Positions 32,467 through 44,734 are shown, numbered from the stretch's first letter. The stretch: DNA of 64,000 nt from Canna indica (GCA_034359265.1 CP136897.1:35575501-35639500), one strand, 5' to 3'. Notes: generated by a model not told the origin, from the letters alone. A program made the numbers and translations.

Positions 32467-32585
32467 GGGTGCGATCATACTAGCACTAATGCACCGGATC
32501 CCATCAGAACTCCGAAGTTAAGCGTGCTTGGGCGAGAGTAGTACTATGATGGGTGACCCCCTGGGAAGTCCTCGTGTTGCACCTT
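32467..32585 (+). rRNA. 5S rRNA gene, copy 71
   Basis: C15T, C24T and G81T. A box intact. Confidence 0.95.
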
Positions 32586-32951
32586 TTTTTTTAGTACCTA
32601 TTTGATTGCACGACGAGATCATTTTTTTTACCAATCTTTCTAACCAAACGTTAAGGACGGACGACGTCGTCGACATAAAATTTGGCTGTCGATCGCCCGC
32701 GCGGGGCCCGCCGCAACCTCTACGGCCGGCTCGATCGACCAACCGACCCGAAAAATTAAAATTTGTAAATAAATAAGAAAAATAACATTTCAATTATTAT
32801 TTTTCGTTTAAAACGGGCGTAACTCTGTGCATTATTGTCCGATTTCAGCTTTTCACGTGGCGCTAAAAGGCGCGCGAAGAGACGAAGAAAATGACCCCGA
32901 GCTATCCCTCGGACGCTCACCCTTATTAGCCGACGATCATAAGTGCACGAC

Positions 32952-33070
32952 GGGTGCGATCATACCAGCACTAACGCACCCGATCCCATCAGAACTTCGA
33001 AGTTAAGCGTGCTTGGGCGAGAGTAGTACTAGTATGGGTGACCCCCTAGGAAGTCCTCGTGTTGCACCTT
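32952..33070 (+). rRNA. 5S rRNA gene, copy 72
   Basis: G30C, C46T, G82T and G97A. A box intact. Resembles copy 73. Confidence 0.93.
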
Positions 33071-33435
33071 TTTTTTTACTACCTATTTGATTGCACGACG
33101 AGATCATTTTTTTTACCAATCTTTCTAACCAAACGTTAAGGACGGACGACGTCGTCGACATAAAATTTGGCTGTCGATCGCCCGCGCGGGGCCCGCTGCA
33201 ACCTCTACGGCCGGCTCGATCGACCAACCGACCCGAAAAATTAAAATTTGTAAATAAATAAGAAAAATAACTTTCAATTATTATTTTTCGTTTAAAACGG
33301 GTGTAACTTCGTGCATTATTGTCCGATTTCAGCTTTTCACGTGGCGCTAAAAGGCACGCGAAGAGACGAAGAAAATGACCCCGAGCTATCCCTCGGATGC
33401 TCACCCTTATTAGCCGACGATCAGAAGTGCATGAC

Positions 33436-33554
33436 GGGTGCGATCATACCAGCACTAACGCACCCGATCCCATCAGAACTTCGAAGTTAAGCGTGCTTGG
33501 GCGAGAGTAGTACTAGTATGGGTGACCCCCTGGGAAGTCCTGGTGTTGCACCTT
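33436..33554 (+). rRNA. 5S rRNA gene, copy 73
   Basis: G30C, C46T and G82T, as copy 72, and C107G. Confidence 0.93.
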
Positions 33555-33920
33555 TTTTTTTACTACCTATTTGATTGCACGACGAGATCATTTTTTTTAC
33601 CAATCTTTATAACCAAACGTTATGGACGGACGACGTCGTCGACATAAAATTTGGCTGTCGATCGCCCGCGCGGGGCCCGCTGCAACCTCTACGGCCGGCT
33701 CGATCGACCAACCGACCCGAAAAATTAAAATTTGTAAATAAATAAGAAAAATAACATTTCAATTATTATTTTTCGTTTAAAACGGGTGTAACTTCGTGCA
33801 TTATTGTCCGATTTCAGCTTTTCACGTGGCGCTAAAAGGCGCGCGAAGAGACGAAGAAAATGACCCCGAGCTATCCCTCGGATGCTCACCCTTATTAGCC
33901 GACGATCAGAAGTGCATGAC

Positions 33921-34039
33921 GGGTGCGATCATACCAGCACTAACGCACCGGATCCCATCAGAACTGCGAAGTTAAGCGTGCTTGGGCGAGAATAGTACTA
34001 GGATGGGTGACCCCCTGGGAAGTCCTCGTGTTGCACCTT
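33921..34039 (+). rRNA. 5S rRNA gene, copy 74
   Basis: C46G and G72A. T-run interrupted by A. Nearly the same unit as copy 75. Confidence 0.94.
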
Positions 34040-34405
34040 TTTTATTACTACCTATTTGATTGCACGACGAGATCATTTTTTTTACCAATCTTTCTAACCA
34101 AACGTTAAGGACGGACGATGTCGTCGACATAAAATTTGGCTGTCGATCGCCCGCGCGGGGCCCGCTGCAACCTCTACGGCCGGCTCGATCGACCAACCGA
34201 CCCGAAAAATTAAAATTTGTAAATAAATAAGAAAAATAACATTTCAATTATTATTTTTCGTTTAAAACAGGTGTAACTTCGTGCATTATTGTCCGATTTC
34301 AGCTTTTCACGTGGCGCTAAAAGGCGCGCGAGGAGACGAAGAAAATGACCCCGAGCTATCCCTCGGATGCTCACCCTTATTAGCCGACGATCAGAAGTGC
34401 ATGAC

Positions 34406-34524
34406 GGGTGCGATCATACCAGCACTAACGCACCGGATCCCATCAGAACTCCGAAGTTAAGCGTGCTTGGGCGAGAATAGTACTAGGATGGGTGACCCCC
34501 TGGGAAGTCCTCGTGTTGCACCTT
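34406..34524 (+). rRNA. 5S rRNA gene, copy 75
   Basis: Only G72A differs in the gene body. T-run interrupted by A. Confidence 0.96.
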
Positions 34525-34890
34525 TTTTATTACTACCTATTTGATTGCACGACGAGATCATTTTTTTTACCAATCTTTCTAACCAAACGTTAAGGACGGA
34601 CGACGTAGTCGACATAAAATTTGGCTTTTGATCGCCCGCGCAGGACCCGCCGTAACCTCTACGGCCGGCTCGATCGACCAACCGACCCGAAAAATTAAAA
34701 TTTCTAAATAAATAAGAAAAATAACATTTCAATTATTATTTTTCGTTTAAAACGGGTGTAACTTCGTGCATTATTGTCCGATTTCAGGTTTTCACGTGGC
34801 GCTAAAGGGCGCGCCAAGAGACGAAGAAAATGACCCCGAGCTATCCCTTGGACGCTCACCCTTATTAGCCGACGATCAGAAGTGCATGTC

Positions 34891-35009
34891 GGGTGCGATC
34901 ATACCAGCACTAACGCACCGGATCCCATCAGAACTCCGAAGTTAAGCGTACTTGGGTGAGAGTAGTACTAGGATGGGTGACCCCCTGGGAAGTGCTCGTG
35001 TTGCACTTT
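34891..35009 (+). rRNA. 5S rRNA gene, copy 76
   Basis: G60A, C67T in the intermediate element, C104G and C117T. Confidence 0.92.
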
Positions 35010-35374
35010 TTTTTTTACTACCTATTTGACTTCACGACGAGATCATTTTTTTTACCAATCTTTCTAACCAAACGTTAAGGACGGACGACGTCGTCGACAT
35101 AAAATTTGGCTGTCGATCGCCCGCGCGGGGCCCGCCGCAACCTCTACGGCTGGCTCGTTCGACCAACCGATCCGAAAAATTAAAATTTTAAATAAATATG
35201 AAAAATAACATTTCAATTATTATTTTTCGTTTAAAATGGGCGTAACTCCGTGCATTATTGTCCGATTTCAGCTTTTCACGTGGTGCTAAAAGGCGAGCGA
35301 AGAGACGAAGAAAATGAGCCCGAGCTATCCCTCGGACGCTCACCCTTATTAGCCGACGATCAGAAGTGCATGAC

Positions 35375-35493
35375 GGGTGCGATCATACCAGCAGTAATGC
35401 ACCGGATCCCATCAGAACTCCGAAGTTAAGCGTGCTTGGGCGAGAGTAGTACTAGGATGGGTGACCCCCAGGGTAGTCCTCGTGTTGCACCTT
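35375..35493 (+). rRNA. 5S rRNA gene, copy 77
   Basis: GCAGTAATGC loop, T96A and A100T. Its spacer lacks about 11 bp of the GC block. Confidence 0.94.
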
Positions 35494-35847
35494 TTTTTTA
35501 CTACATATTTGATTGCACGACGATATCATTTTTTTTACCAATCTTTCTAACCAAACGTTAAGGACGGACGACGTCGTCGACATAAAATTTGGCTGTCGAT
35601 CGCCCGCCCCAACCTCTACGGCCGGCTCGATCGACCAACCGACCCGAAAAATTAAAATTTGTAAACAAATAAGAAAAATAACATTTCAATTATTATTTTT
35701 CGTTTAAAACGGGCGTAACTCCGTGCATTATTGTCCGATTTCAGCTTTTCATGTGGCGCTAAAAGGCGCGCGAAGAGACGAAGAAAATGACCCCGAGCTA
35801 TCCCTCGAACGCTCACCCTTATTAGCCGACGATCAGAAGTGCAAGAT

Positions 35848-35966
35848 GGGTGTGATCATACTAGCTCTAACGCACCGGATCCCATCACAACTCCGAAGTT
35901 AAGCGTGCTTGGGCGAGAGTAGTATTTGGATGGGTGACCCCTTGGGAAGTTCTCGTGTTGCACCTT
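35848..35966 (+). rRNA. 5S rRNA gene, copy 78
   Basis: C6T, AGCTCTAAC loop, ATCACAAC, C78T, A80T and C95T. Confidence 0.91.
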
Positions 35967-36328
35967 TTTTTTACTACCTATTTGATTGCACGACGAGATC
36001 ATTTTTTTTACCAATCTTTCTAACCAAACGTTAAGGACGGACGACGTCGTCGACATAAAATTTGGCTGTCGATCGCCCGCGAGGGGCCCGCAACCTCTAC
36101 GGCCGACTCGATCGACCAACTGACCCGAAAAATTAAAATTTGTAAATAAATAAGAAAAATAACATTTCAATTATTATTTTTCGTTTAAAACGATCGTAAC
36201 TCCGTGCATTATTGTCCGATTTCAGCTTTTCATGTGGCGCTAAAAGGCGCGCGAAGAGACGAAGAAAATGACCCCGAGCTATCCCTCGGACGCTCACCCT
36301 TATTAGCCGACGATCAGAAGTGCAAGAT

Positions 36329-36447
36329 GGGTGCGATCATACCAGCACTAACGCACCGGATCCCATCAGAACTTCGAAGTTAAGCGTGCTTGGGCGAGAG
36401 TAGTACTAGCATGGGTCACCCCCTGGGAAGTCCTCGTGTTGCACCTT
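36329..36447 (+). rRNA. 5S rRNA gene, copy 79
   Basis: C46T, G82C and G89C in the C box. Spacer has the 11-bp GC-block loss. Confidence 0.92.
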
Positions 36448-36802
36448 TTTTTTTATTACCTATTTGATTGCACGACGAGATCATTTTTTTTACCAATCTT
36501 TCTGACCAAACGTTAAGGACGGACGACCTCGTCGACATAAAATTTGGCTGTCGATCGCCCGCCGCAACCTCTACGGCCGGCTCGATCGACCAACCGACCC
36601 GAAAAATTAAAATTTGTAAATAAATAAGAAAAATAACATTTCAATTATTATTTTTCGTTTAAAACGGGCGTAACTCCGTGCATTATTGTCCGATTTCAGC
36701 TTTTCACATGGCGCTAAAAGGCGCGCGAAGAGACGAAGAAAATGACCCCGAGCTATCCCTCGGACGCTCACCCTTATTAGCCGACTATCAAAAGTGCACG
36801 AC

Positions 36803-36921
36803 GGGTGCGATCATACCAGCACTAACGCACTGGATCCCATCAAAACTCCGAAGTTAAGCGTGCTTGGGCGAGAGTAGTAATAGGATGGGTGACCCCCTGG
36901 GAAGTCCTCGTGTTGCCCCTT
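36803..36921 (+). rRNA. 5S rRNA gene, copy 80
   Basis: C28T, ATCAAAAC, C78A and GCCCC at the 3' end. The first T-run is short and broken (CTTATTTTTA). Confidence 0.92.
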
Positions 36922-37269
36922 ATTTTTACTACCTATTTGATTGCACGACGAGATCTTTCCTACCAAACGTTAAGGACGGACGACGTCGTCGACATAAAAT
37001 TTGGTTGTCGATCGCCCGCGCGGGGCCCGCCGCAACCTCTACGGCCGGCTCGATCGACCAATCGACCCGAAAAGTTTAAATTTGTAAATAAATAAGAAAA
37101 ATAACATTTCAATTATTATTTTCTTTTAAAACGTGCGTAACTCCGTGCATTATTGTCCGATTTCAGCTTTTCACGTGGCGCTGAAAGGCGCGCGAAGAGA
37201 CGAAGAAAATGACCTCGAGCTGTCCCTCGGACGCTCACCCTTATTAATCGACGATCAGAAGTGCATGAC
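36922..37269 (+). repeat. Spacer lacking the second T-run (348 bp)
   Basis: GACGAGATC is joined directly to TTTCCTACC, removing the second T-run. The first T-run of the same unit is also weak, so copy 80 has lost both candidate terminators in part. Confidence 0.88.
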
Positions 37270-37388
37270 GGGTGCGATCATACCAGCACTAACGCACCGG
37301 ATCCCATCAGAACATCGAAGTTAAGCGTGCTTGGCCGAAAGTAGTATTAGGATGGGTGACCCCCTGGGTAGTTCTCGTGTTGCACCTT
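37270..37388 (+). rRNA. 5S rRNA gene, copy 81
   Basis: C46A and T47-region change (ACATCG), G66C, G70A, C78T and GGGTAGTTC. Likely weakened promoter. Confidence 0.9.
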
Positions 37389-37753
37389 TTTTTTTACTAC
37401 CTATTTGATTGCACGACGAGATCATTTTTTTACCAATCTTTCTAACCAAACGTTAAGGACGGACGACGTCGTCGACATAAATTTTGGCTGTCGATCGCCC
37501 GCGCGGGGCCTGCCGCAACCTCTACGGCCGGCTCGATCGACAAACCCACCCGAAAAATTAAAATTTGTAAATAAATAAGAAAAATAACATTTCAATTATT
37601 ATTTTTCGTTTAAAACGGGCGTAACTCCGTGCATTATTGTCCGATTTCAGCTTTTCACGTGGCGCTAAAAGGCGCGCGAAGAGACGAAGAAAATGACCCC
37701 GAGCTATCCTTCGGACGCTCACCCTTATTAGCTGACGATCAGAAGTGCATGAT

Positions 37754-37871
37754 CGGTGCGATCATACCAGCACTAATGCACCGGGCCCATCAGAACTGCG
37801 AAGTTAAGCGTGCTTGGGCGAGAGTGGTACTAGGATCGGTGACCCCCTGGGAAGTCCTCGTGTTGCCCTTG
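37754..37871 (+). rRNA. 5S rRNA gene, copy 82 (1-nt deletion)
   Basis: G1C. The core reads CCGGGCCC instead of CCGGATCCC, one base short, which destroys the BamHI site. Also A74G, G85C and GCCC at the 3' end. Possibly a pseudogene. Confidence 0.88.
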
Positions 37872-38237
37872 TTTTTTTACTACCTATTTGATTGCACGAC
37901 GAGATCATTTTTTTTACCAATCTTTCTAACCAAACGTTAAGGACGGACGACGTCGTCGCCATAAATCTTGGCTGTCGATCGCCCGCGCGGGGCCCGCTAC
38001 AACCTCTACGGCCGGCTCGATCGACCAACCGACCCGAAAAATTTAAATTTGTAAATAAATAAGAAAAATAACATTTCAATTATTATTTTTCGTTTAAAAC
38101 GGGCGTAACTCCGTGCATTGTTATCCGATTTCAGCATTTCACGTGGCGCTGAAAGGTGCGCGAAGAGTAGAAGAAAATGACCCCGAGCTGTCCCTCGGAC
38201 GCTCACCCTTATTAGCCGACGATCAGAAGTGCATGAC

Positions 38238-38356
38238 GGGTGCGATCATACCAGCACTAACGCACAGGATCCCATCAGAACTCCGAAGTGAAGCGTGCTT
38301 GGGCGAGAGTAGTACTAGGATGGGGGACCCCCTGGGAAGTCCTCGTGTTGCACCTT
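38238..38356 (+). rRNA. 5S rRNA gene, copy 83
   Basis: GCACAGG, T53G in the A box and T88G in the C box. Confidence 0.91.
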
Positions 38357-38723
38357 TTTTTTTTACTACCGATTTGATTGCACGACGAGATCATTTTTTT
38401 TACCAATCTTTCTAACCAAACGTTAAGGACGTACGACGTCGTCGACATAAAATTTGGCTGTCGATCGCCCGCGCGGGGCCCGCCGCAACCTCTACGGCCG
38501 GCTCGATCGACCAATTGACCCAAAAAATTTAAATTTTTAAATAAATAAGAAAAATAACATTTCAATTATTAATTTTCGTTTAAAACGGGTGTAACTCCGT
38601 GCATTATTGTCCGATTTCAGCATTTCATGTGGCGCTAAAAGACGCGCGAAGAGACGAAGAAAATGACCTCGAGCTGTCCCTCGGACGCTCACCCTTATTA
38701 GACGACGATCAGAAGTGCATGAC

Positions 38724-38842
38724 GGGTTCGATCATACCAGCGCTAACGCACCGGATCCCATCAGAACATCGAAGTTAAGCGTGCTTGGGCGAGAGTAGTA
38801 CTATGATGGGGGACCCCCTGGGAAGTCCTCGTGTTGCACCTT
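38724..38842 (+). rRNA. 5S rRNA gene, copy 84
   Basis: G5T, GCGCTAAC loop, ACATCG before the A box, G81T and T88G. Confidence 0.9.
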
Positions 38843-39209
38843 TTTTTTTTACTACCTATTTGATTGCACGACGAGATCATTTTTTTTACCAATCTTTCTA
38901 ACGAAACGTTAAGGACGGATGACGTCGTCGACATTAAATTTGGCTGTCGATCGCCCGCGCGGGGCCCGCCGCAACCTCTACGGCCGGCTCGATCGACCAA
39001 CCGACCCGAAAAATTAAAATTTGTAAATAAATAAGAAAAATAACATTTCAATTATTATTTTTCGTTTAAAACGGGCGTAACTCCGTGCATTATTGTCCGA
39101 TTTCAGCTTTTCACGTGGCGCTAAAAGGCGCGCGAAGAGACGAAGAAAATGACCAGGAGCTATCCCTCGAACGCTCACCCTTATTAGCCGACGATCAGAA
39201 ATGCATATT

Positions 39210-39328
39210 CGTTGCGATCATACCAGCACTAACGCATCGGATCCCATTAGAACTTCGAAGTTAAGCGTGCTTGGGCGAGAGTAGTACTAGGATGGGTGAC
39301 CCCTTGGGAAGTCCTCGTGTTGCACTTT
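39210..39328 (+). rRNA. 5S rRNA gene, copy 85
   Basis: G1C and G3T damage helix I. Also C28T, CCATTAGAACTTCG, C95T and C117T. Terminator split by C. Following spacer has the 11-bp GC-block loss. Confidence 0.9.
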
Positions 39329-39682
39329 TTCTTTTACTAATATTTGATTGCACGACGAGATCATTTTTTTTACCAATCTTTCTAACCAAACGTTAAGGAC
39401 GGACGACATCGTCGCCATAAATCTTGGCTGTCGATCGCCCGCCGCAACCTCTACGGCCGGCTCGATCGACCAACCGATCCGAAAAATTAAAATTTGTAAA
39501 TAAATAAGAAAAATAACATTTCAATCATTATTTTTCGTTTAAAACGGGCGTAACTCCGTGCATTATTGTCCGATTTCAACTTTTCACGTGGCGCTGAAAG
39601 GCGCGCGAAGAGTAGAATAAAATGACCCCGAGCTGTCCCTCGGACGCTCACCCTTATTAGCCGACGATCAGAAGTGCATGAT

Positions 39683-39801
39683 CGGTGCGATCATACCAGC
39701 ACTAATGCACCGGATCCCATCAGAACTCCGAAGTTAAGCGTGCTTGGGCGAGAGTGGTACTAGGATCGGTGACCCCCTGGGAAGTCCTCGTGTTGCACTT
39801 G
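39683..39801 (+). rRNA. 5S rRNA gene, copy 86
   Basis: G1C, A74G, G85C and C117T. A box intact. Close to copies 82 and 92. Confidence 0.92.
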
Positions 39802-40167
39802 TTTTTTTACTACCTATTTGATTGCACGATGAGATCATTTTTTCTACCAATCTTTCTAACCAAACGTTAAGGATGGACGACGTCGTCGCCATAAATCTTG
39901 GCTGTCGATCGCTCGCGCGGGGCCCGCCGCAACCTCTACGGCCGGCTTGATCGACCAATCGACCCGAAAAATTAAAATTTGTAAATAAATAAGAAAAATA
40001 ACATTTCAATTATTATTTTTCGTTTAAAACGGGCGTAACTCCGTGCATTATTGTCCGATTTCAGCTTTTCACGTGGCGCTAAAAGGCGCGCGAAGAGACG
40101 AAGAAAATGACCCCGAGCTATCCCTCGGATGCTCACCCTTATTAGCCGACGATCAGAAGTGCATGAC

Positions 40168-40286
40168 GGGTGCGATCATAACTGCACTAACGCACCGGAT
40201 CCCATCAGAACTCCGAAGTTAAGCGTGCTTGGGCGAGAGTAGTACTAGGATGGGTTACCCCCTGGGAAGTCCTCGTGTTGCACTTG
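40168..40286 (+). rRNA. 5S rRNA gene, copy 87
   Basis: ATAACTGC in the 5' part, G89T in the C box and C117T. G89T recurs in copies 109 and 113. Confidence 0.93.
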
Positions 40287-40653
40287 TTTTTTTACTACCT
40301 ATTTGATTGCACGACGAGATCATTTTTTTTACCAATCTTTCTAACCAAATGTTAAGGACGGACGACGTCGTCGCCATAAAATTTGGCTGTCGATCGCCCG
40401 CGCGGGGCCCGCCGCAACCTCTACGGCCGGCTCAATCGACCAACCGACCCAAAAAATTAAAATTTGTAAATAAATAAGAAAAATAACATTTCAATTATTA
40501 TTTTTCATTTAAAACGGGCGTAACTCCGTGCATTATTGTCCGATTTCAGCTTTTCACGTGGCGCTGAAAGGCTTGCGAAGAGACGAAGAAAATGACCCCC
40601 GAACTTTCCCTCGGACGCTCACCCTTGTTAGCCGACGATCAGAAGTGCATATC

Positions 40654-40772
40654 GGGTGCGATCATACCAGCACTAACGCACCGGATCCCATCAGAACTCT
40701 GAAGTTAAACGTGCTTGGGCGAGAGTAGTACTAGGATGGGTGACCCCCTAGGAAGTCCTCGCGTTGCATGTT
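40654..40772 (+). rRNA. 5S rRNA gene, copy 88
   Basis: C47T, G56A in the A box, G97A and GCGTTGCATG at the 3' end. Stands 207 bp before truncated copy 89. Confidence 0.91.
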
Positions 40773-40860
40773 TTTTTTTACTACGTATTTGATTGCACGA
40801 CGAGATCATTTTTTTTACCAATCTTTCTAACCAAACATTAAGGACGGACGAAGTCGTCAC
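40773..40860 (+). repeat. Spacer remnant (88 bp) before truncated copy 89
   Basis: As 13304-13391, but the palindrome is altered (GACGAAGTCGTC). Confidence 0.92.
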
Positions 40861-40970
40861 CATACTAGCACTAACGCACCGGATCCCATCAGAACTCCGT
40901 AGTTAAGCGTGCTTGGGCGAGAGTAGTAGTAGGATGGGTGACCCCCTGGGAAGTCCTCGTGTTGCACCTT
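40861..40970 (+). pseudogene. 5S rRNA pseudogene, copy 89 (lacks nt 1-9)
   Basis: Spacer GTCGTCAC joins gene nt 10 (CATACTAGC), the same breakpoint as copies 30 and 105. Also A50-flank change (CCGTAG) and C78G. Internal promoter present, helix I arm and upstream elements absent. Confidence 0.93.
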
Positions 40971-41336
40971 TTTTTTTACTACCTACTTGATTGCACAACG
41001 AGATCATTTTTTTTACCAATCTTTCTAACCAAACGTTAAGGACGGACGACGTCGTCGCCATAAAATTTGGTTGTCGATCGCCCGCGCGGGGCCCGCCGCA
41101 ACCTCAACGGCCGGCTCGATCGACCAACCGACCCGAAAAATTAAAATTTGTAAATAAATAAGAAAAATAACATTTCAATTATTATTTTTCGTTTAAAACG
41201 GGCGTAACTACGTGCATAATTTTCTGATTTCAGCTTTTCACGTGGCGCTGAAAGGCGCGTGAAGAGACGAAGAAAACGACCCCCAGCTGTCCCACAGATG
41301 CTCAACCTTATTAGCCGACGATCAGAAGTGCATGAC

Positions 41337-41455
41337 GGGTTCGATCATACCAGCACTAACGCACCGGATCCCTTCAGAACTCCGAAGTTAAGCGTGCTTG
41401 GGAGAGAGTAGTACTAGGATGGGTGACCCCTTGGAAAATCCTCGTGTTGCACCTT
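41337..41455 (+). rRNA. 5S rRNA gene, copy 90 (variant)
   Basis: G5T, CCTTCAG, C67A in the intermediate element, and CTTGGAAAATCC after the C box. Related to copies 29 and 104. Confidence 0.9.
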
Positions 41456-41822
41456 TTTTTTTACTACGTATTTGATTGCACGACGAGATTATTATTTTTA
41501 CCAATCTTTCTAACCAAACATTAAGAACAGACGACGTCGTCGCCATAAAATTTGGCAGTCGATCGCCCGCGCGGGGCCCGCCCCAACCTCTACGGCTAGC
41601 TCGATCGACCAACGAACCCGAAAAATTAAAATTTGTAAATAAATAAGAAAAATAACATTTCAATTATTATTTTTCGTTTAAAACGGGCGTAACTCCGTGC
41701 ATTATTGTCCGATTTCTGCTTTTCACGTGGCATTGAAAGGCGCGCGAAGAGACGAAGAAAATGACCCCCGAACTCTCCCTCGGACGCCCACCCTTATTAG
41801 ACGACGATCAGAAGTTTATAAT

Positions 41823-41941
41823 AGCTGCGATCATACTAGCACTAACGCACCGGATCCCATTAGAACTCTGAAGTTAAGCATGCTTGGGCGAGAGTAGTAC
41901 CAGGATGGGTGACCCCCTGGGAAGTCCTCGTGTTGCACTTT
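41823..41941 (+). rRNA. 5S rRNA gene, copy 91
   Basis: G1A and G3C, C15T, CCATTAG, G58A, T79C and C117T. Terminator split by C. Same unit type as copies 19 and 106. Confidence 0.9.
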
Positions 41942-42306
41942 TTCTTTTACTACTATTTGATTGCACGATGAGATCATTTTTTTTACCAATCTTTCTAACC
42001 AAACGTTAAGGACGGACGACATCGTCGCCATAAATCTTGGTTGTCGATCGCCCGCGCGGGGCCTGCCGTAACCTCTACGGTTGGCTCGATCGACCAACCG
42101 ACCCGAAAAATTAAAATTTGTAAATAAACAAGAAAAATAACATTTCAATTATTATTTTTCGTTTAAAACGGTCGTAAATCCATGCATTATTGTCCGATTT
42201 CAGTTTTTCACGTGGCGCTGAAAGGCGCGCGAAGAGTCGAAGAAAATGACCCCGAGCTGTCCCTCGGACGCTCACCGTTATTAGCCGACGATCAAAAGTG
42301 CATGAT

Positions 42307-42425
42307 GGGTGCGATCATACCAGCACTAAGGCACCGAATCCCATCAGAACTTCGAAGTTAAGCGTGCTTGGGCGAGAGTAGTACTAGGATCGGTGACCCC
42401 CTGGGAAGTCCTCGTGTTGCACTTG
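42307..42425 (+). rRNA. 5S rRNA gene, copy 92
   Basis: AGGCACCGAATCC, C46T, G85C and C117T. A box intact. Confidence 0.93.
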
Positions 42426-42791
42426 TTTTTTTATTACCTATTTGATTGCACGACGAGATCATTTTTTTTACCAATCTTTCAAACCAAACGTTAAGGACGG
42501 ACGACGTCGTCGCCATAAATCTTGGCTGTCGATCGCCCGCGCGGGGCCCGCCGCAACCTCTACGGCCGGCTCGATCGACCAACCGACCCAAAAAATTTAA
42601 ATTTGTAAATAAATAAGAAAAATAACATTTCAATTATTATTTTTCATTTAAAACGGGCGTAACTCCGTGCATTATTGTCCGATTTCAGCTTTTCACGTGG
42701 CGCTGAAAGGCGCGCGAAGAGACGAAGAAAATGACCCAGAGCTGTCCCTCGGACGCTCACCCTTATTTGCCGACGATCAGAATTGCATGAT

Positions 42792-42910
42792 GGGTGCGAT
42801 CATACCAGCACTAACGCACCTGATCCCATCAAAACTTTGAAGTTAAGCGTGCTTGGGCGAGAGTAGTACTAAGGTGGGTGACCCCCTGGGAAGTTCTCGT
42901 GTTGCACCTT
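42792..42910 (+). rRNA. 5S rRNA gene, copy 93
   Basis: CACCTGATCC, ATCAAAACTTTG, G81A and A83G. Spacer has the 11-bp GC-block loss. Confidence 0.92.
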
Positions 42911-43266
42911 TTTTTTTTACTACCTATTTGATTGCACGACGAGATCATTTTTTTTACTAATCTTTCTAACCAAACGTTAAGGACGGACGACGTCGTCGCC
43001 ATAAAATTTTGCTGTCGATCGCCCGCCGCAACCTCTACGGCCGGCTCGATCGACCAACCGACCCAAAAAATTAAAATTTGTAAATAAATAAGAAAAATAA
43101 CATTTCAATTATTATTTTTCGTTTAAAACGGGCGTAACTTCGTGCATTATTGTCCGATTTCAGCTTTTCACGTGGCGCTGAAAGGCGCGCGAAGAGACGA
43201 AGAAAATGACCCCGAGCTATCCCTCGGACGCTCACCCTTATTAGCCGACAATCAGAAGTGCATGAC

Positions 43267-43406
43267 GGGTGCGATCATACCAGCACTAACGCACCGGATC
43301 CCATCAGAACTCCGAAGTTAAGCGTGCTTGGGCGAGAGTAGTACGTGCTTGGGCGAGAGTAGTACTAGGATGGGTGACCCCCTAGGAAGTCCTCGTGTTG
43401 CACCTT
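43267..43406 (+). pseudogene. 5S rRNA pseudogene, copy 94 (21-nt internal duplication)
   Basis: Nt 58-78 are present twice in tandem (43324-43344 and 43345-43365), giving a 140-bp gene with two intermediate elements and one full A box. The C box is pushed 21 bp downstream (two helical turns). The rest is close to consensus, with G97A. Copies 110 and 114 have the same duplication. Confidence 0.92.
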
Positions 43407-43763
43407 TTTTTTTACTACCTATTTGATTGCACGACGAGATCATTTTTTTTTACTAATCTTTCTAACCAAACGTTAAGGACGGACGACGTCATCGCCATAA
43501 AATTTGGCTGTCGATCGCCCGCCGCAACCTCTACGGCCGGCTCGATCGACCAACCGACCCGAAAATTTAAAATTTGTAAATAAATACGAAAAATAACATT
43601 TCAATTATTATTTTTCGTTTAAAACGGGCGTAACTCCATGCATTATTGTCCGATTTCAGCTTTTCACGTGGCGCTGAAAGGCGCGCGAAGAGACGAAGAA
43701 AATGACACCCGAACTCTCCCTCGGACGCTCACCCTTATTAGTCGACGATCAGAAGTGCATATC

Positions 43764-43882
43764 GGGTGTGATCATACAAGCACTAACGCACCCGATCCCA
43801 TCAGAACTCTGAAGTTAAACGTGCTTGGGCGAGAGTAGTACTAGGATGGGTGACCCCCTAGGAAGTCCTCGCGTTGCACGTT
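43764..43882 (+). rRNA. 5S rRNA gene, copy 95
   Basis: C6T, ATACAAGC, G30C, C47T, G56A, G97A, T109C and C117G. Nearly the same gene as copy 96. Confidence 0.91.
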
Positions 43883-44249
43883 TTTTTTTACTACCTATTT
43901 CATTGCACGACGAGATCATTTTTTTTACCAATCTTTCTAACCAAAGGTTAAGGACGAACGACGTCGTCGCCATAAATCTTGGCTGTCGATCGCCCGCGCG
44001 GGGCCCGCCGCAACCTCTACGGCCGGCTCGATCGACCAACCGACCCAAAAAATTAAAATTTTTAAATAAATAAGAAAAATTACATTTCAATTATTATTTT
44101 TCGTTTAAAACGGGCGTAACTCCGTGCATTATTGTCCGATTTCAGCTTTTCACGTGGCGCTGAAAGGCGCGCAAAGAGACGAAGAAAATGACCCTCGAAC
44201 TCTCCCTCGGACGCTCACCCTTATTAGCCAACGATCAGAAGTGTATATC

Positions 44250-44368
44250 GGGTGTGATCATACCAGCACTAACGCACCCGATCCCATCAGAACTCTGAAG
44301 TTAAACGTGCTTGGGCGAGAGTAGTACTAGGATGGGTGACCCCCTAGGAAGTCCTCGCGTTGCACGTT
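44250..44368 (+). rRNA. 5S rRNA gene, copy 96
   Basis: C6T, G30C, C47T, G56A, G97A, T109C and C117G. Neighbouring duplicate of copy 95. Confidence 0.91.
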
Positions 44369-44734
44369 TTTTTTTACTACCTATTTGATTGCACGACGAG
44401 ATCATTTTTTTTACCAATCTTTCTAACCAAACGTTAAGGACGAACGACGTCGTCGCCATAAATCTTGGCTGTCGATCGCCCGCGCGGGGCCCGCCGCAAC
44501 CTCTACGGCCGGCTCGATCGACCAACCGACCCGAAAAATTAAAGTTTGTAAATAAATAAGAAAAATTACATTTCAATTATTATTTTTCGTTTAAAACGGG
44601 CGTAACTCCGTGCATTATTGTCCGATTTCAGCTTTTCACGTGGCGCTGAAAGGCGCGCGAAGAGACGAAGAAAATGACCCTGAGCTGTCCCTCGGACGCT
44701 CACCCTTATTAGCCGACGATCTGAAGTGCATGAC

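Noticed and set aside
32940..33404. A 133-codon - strand frame, longer than the others
   Set aside because: It arises because a single base is missing in the spacer (AATAACTTTC in place of AATAACATTTC), which joins two frames. This is a shadow, not a gene.
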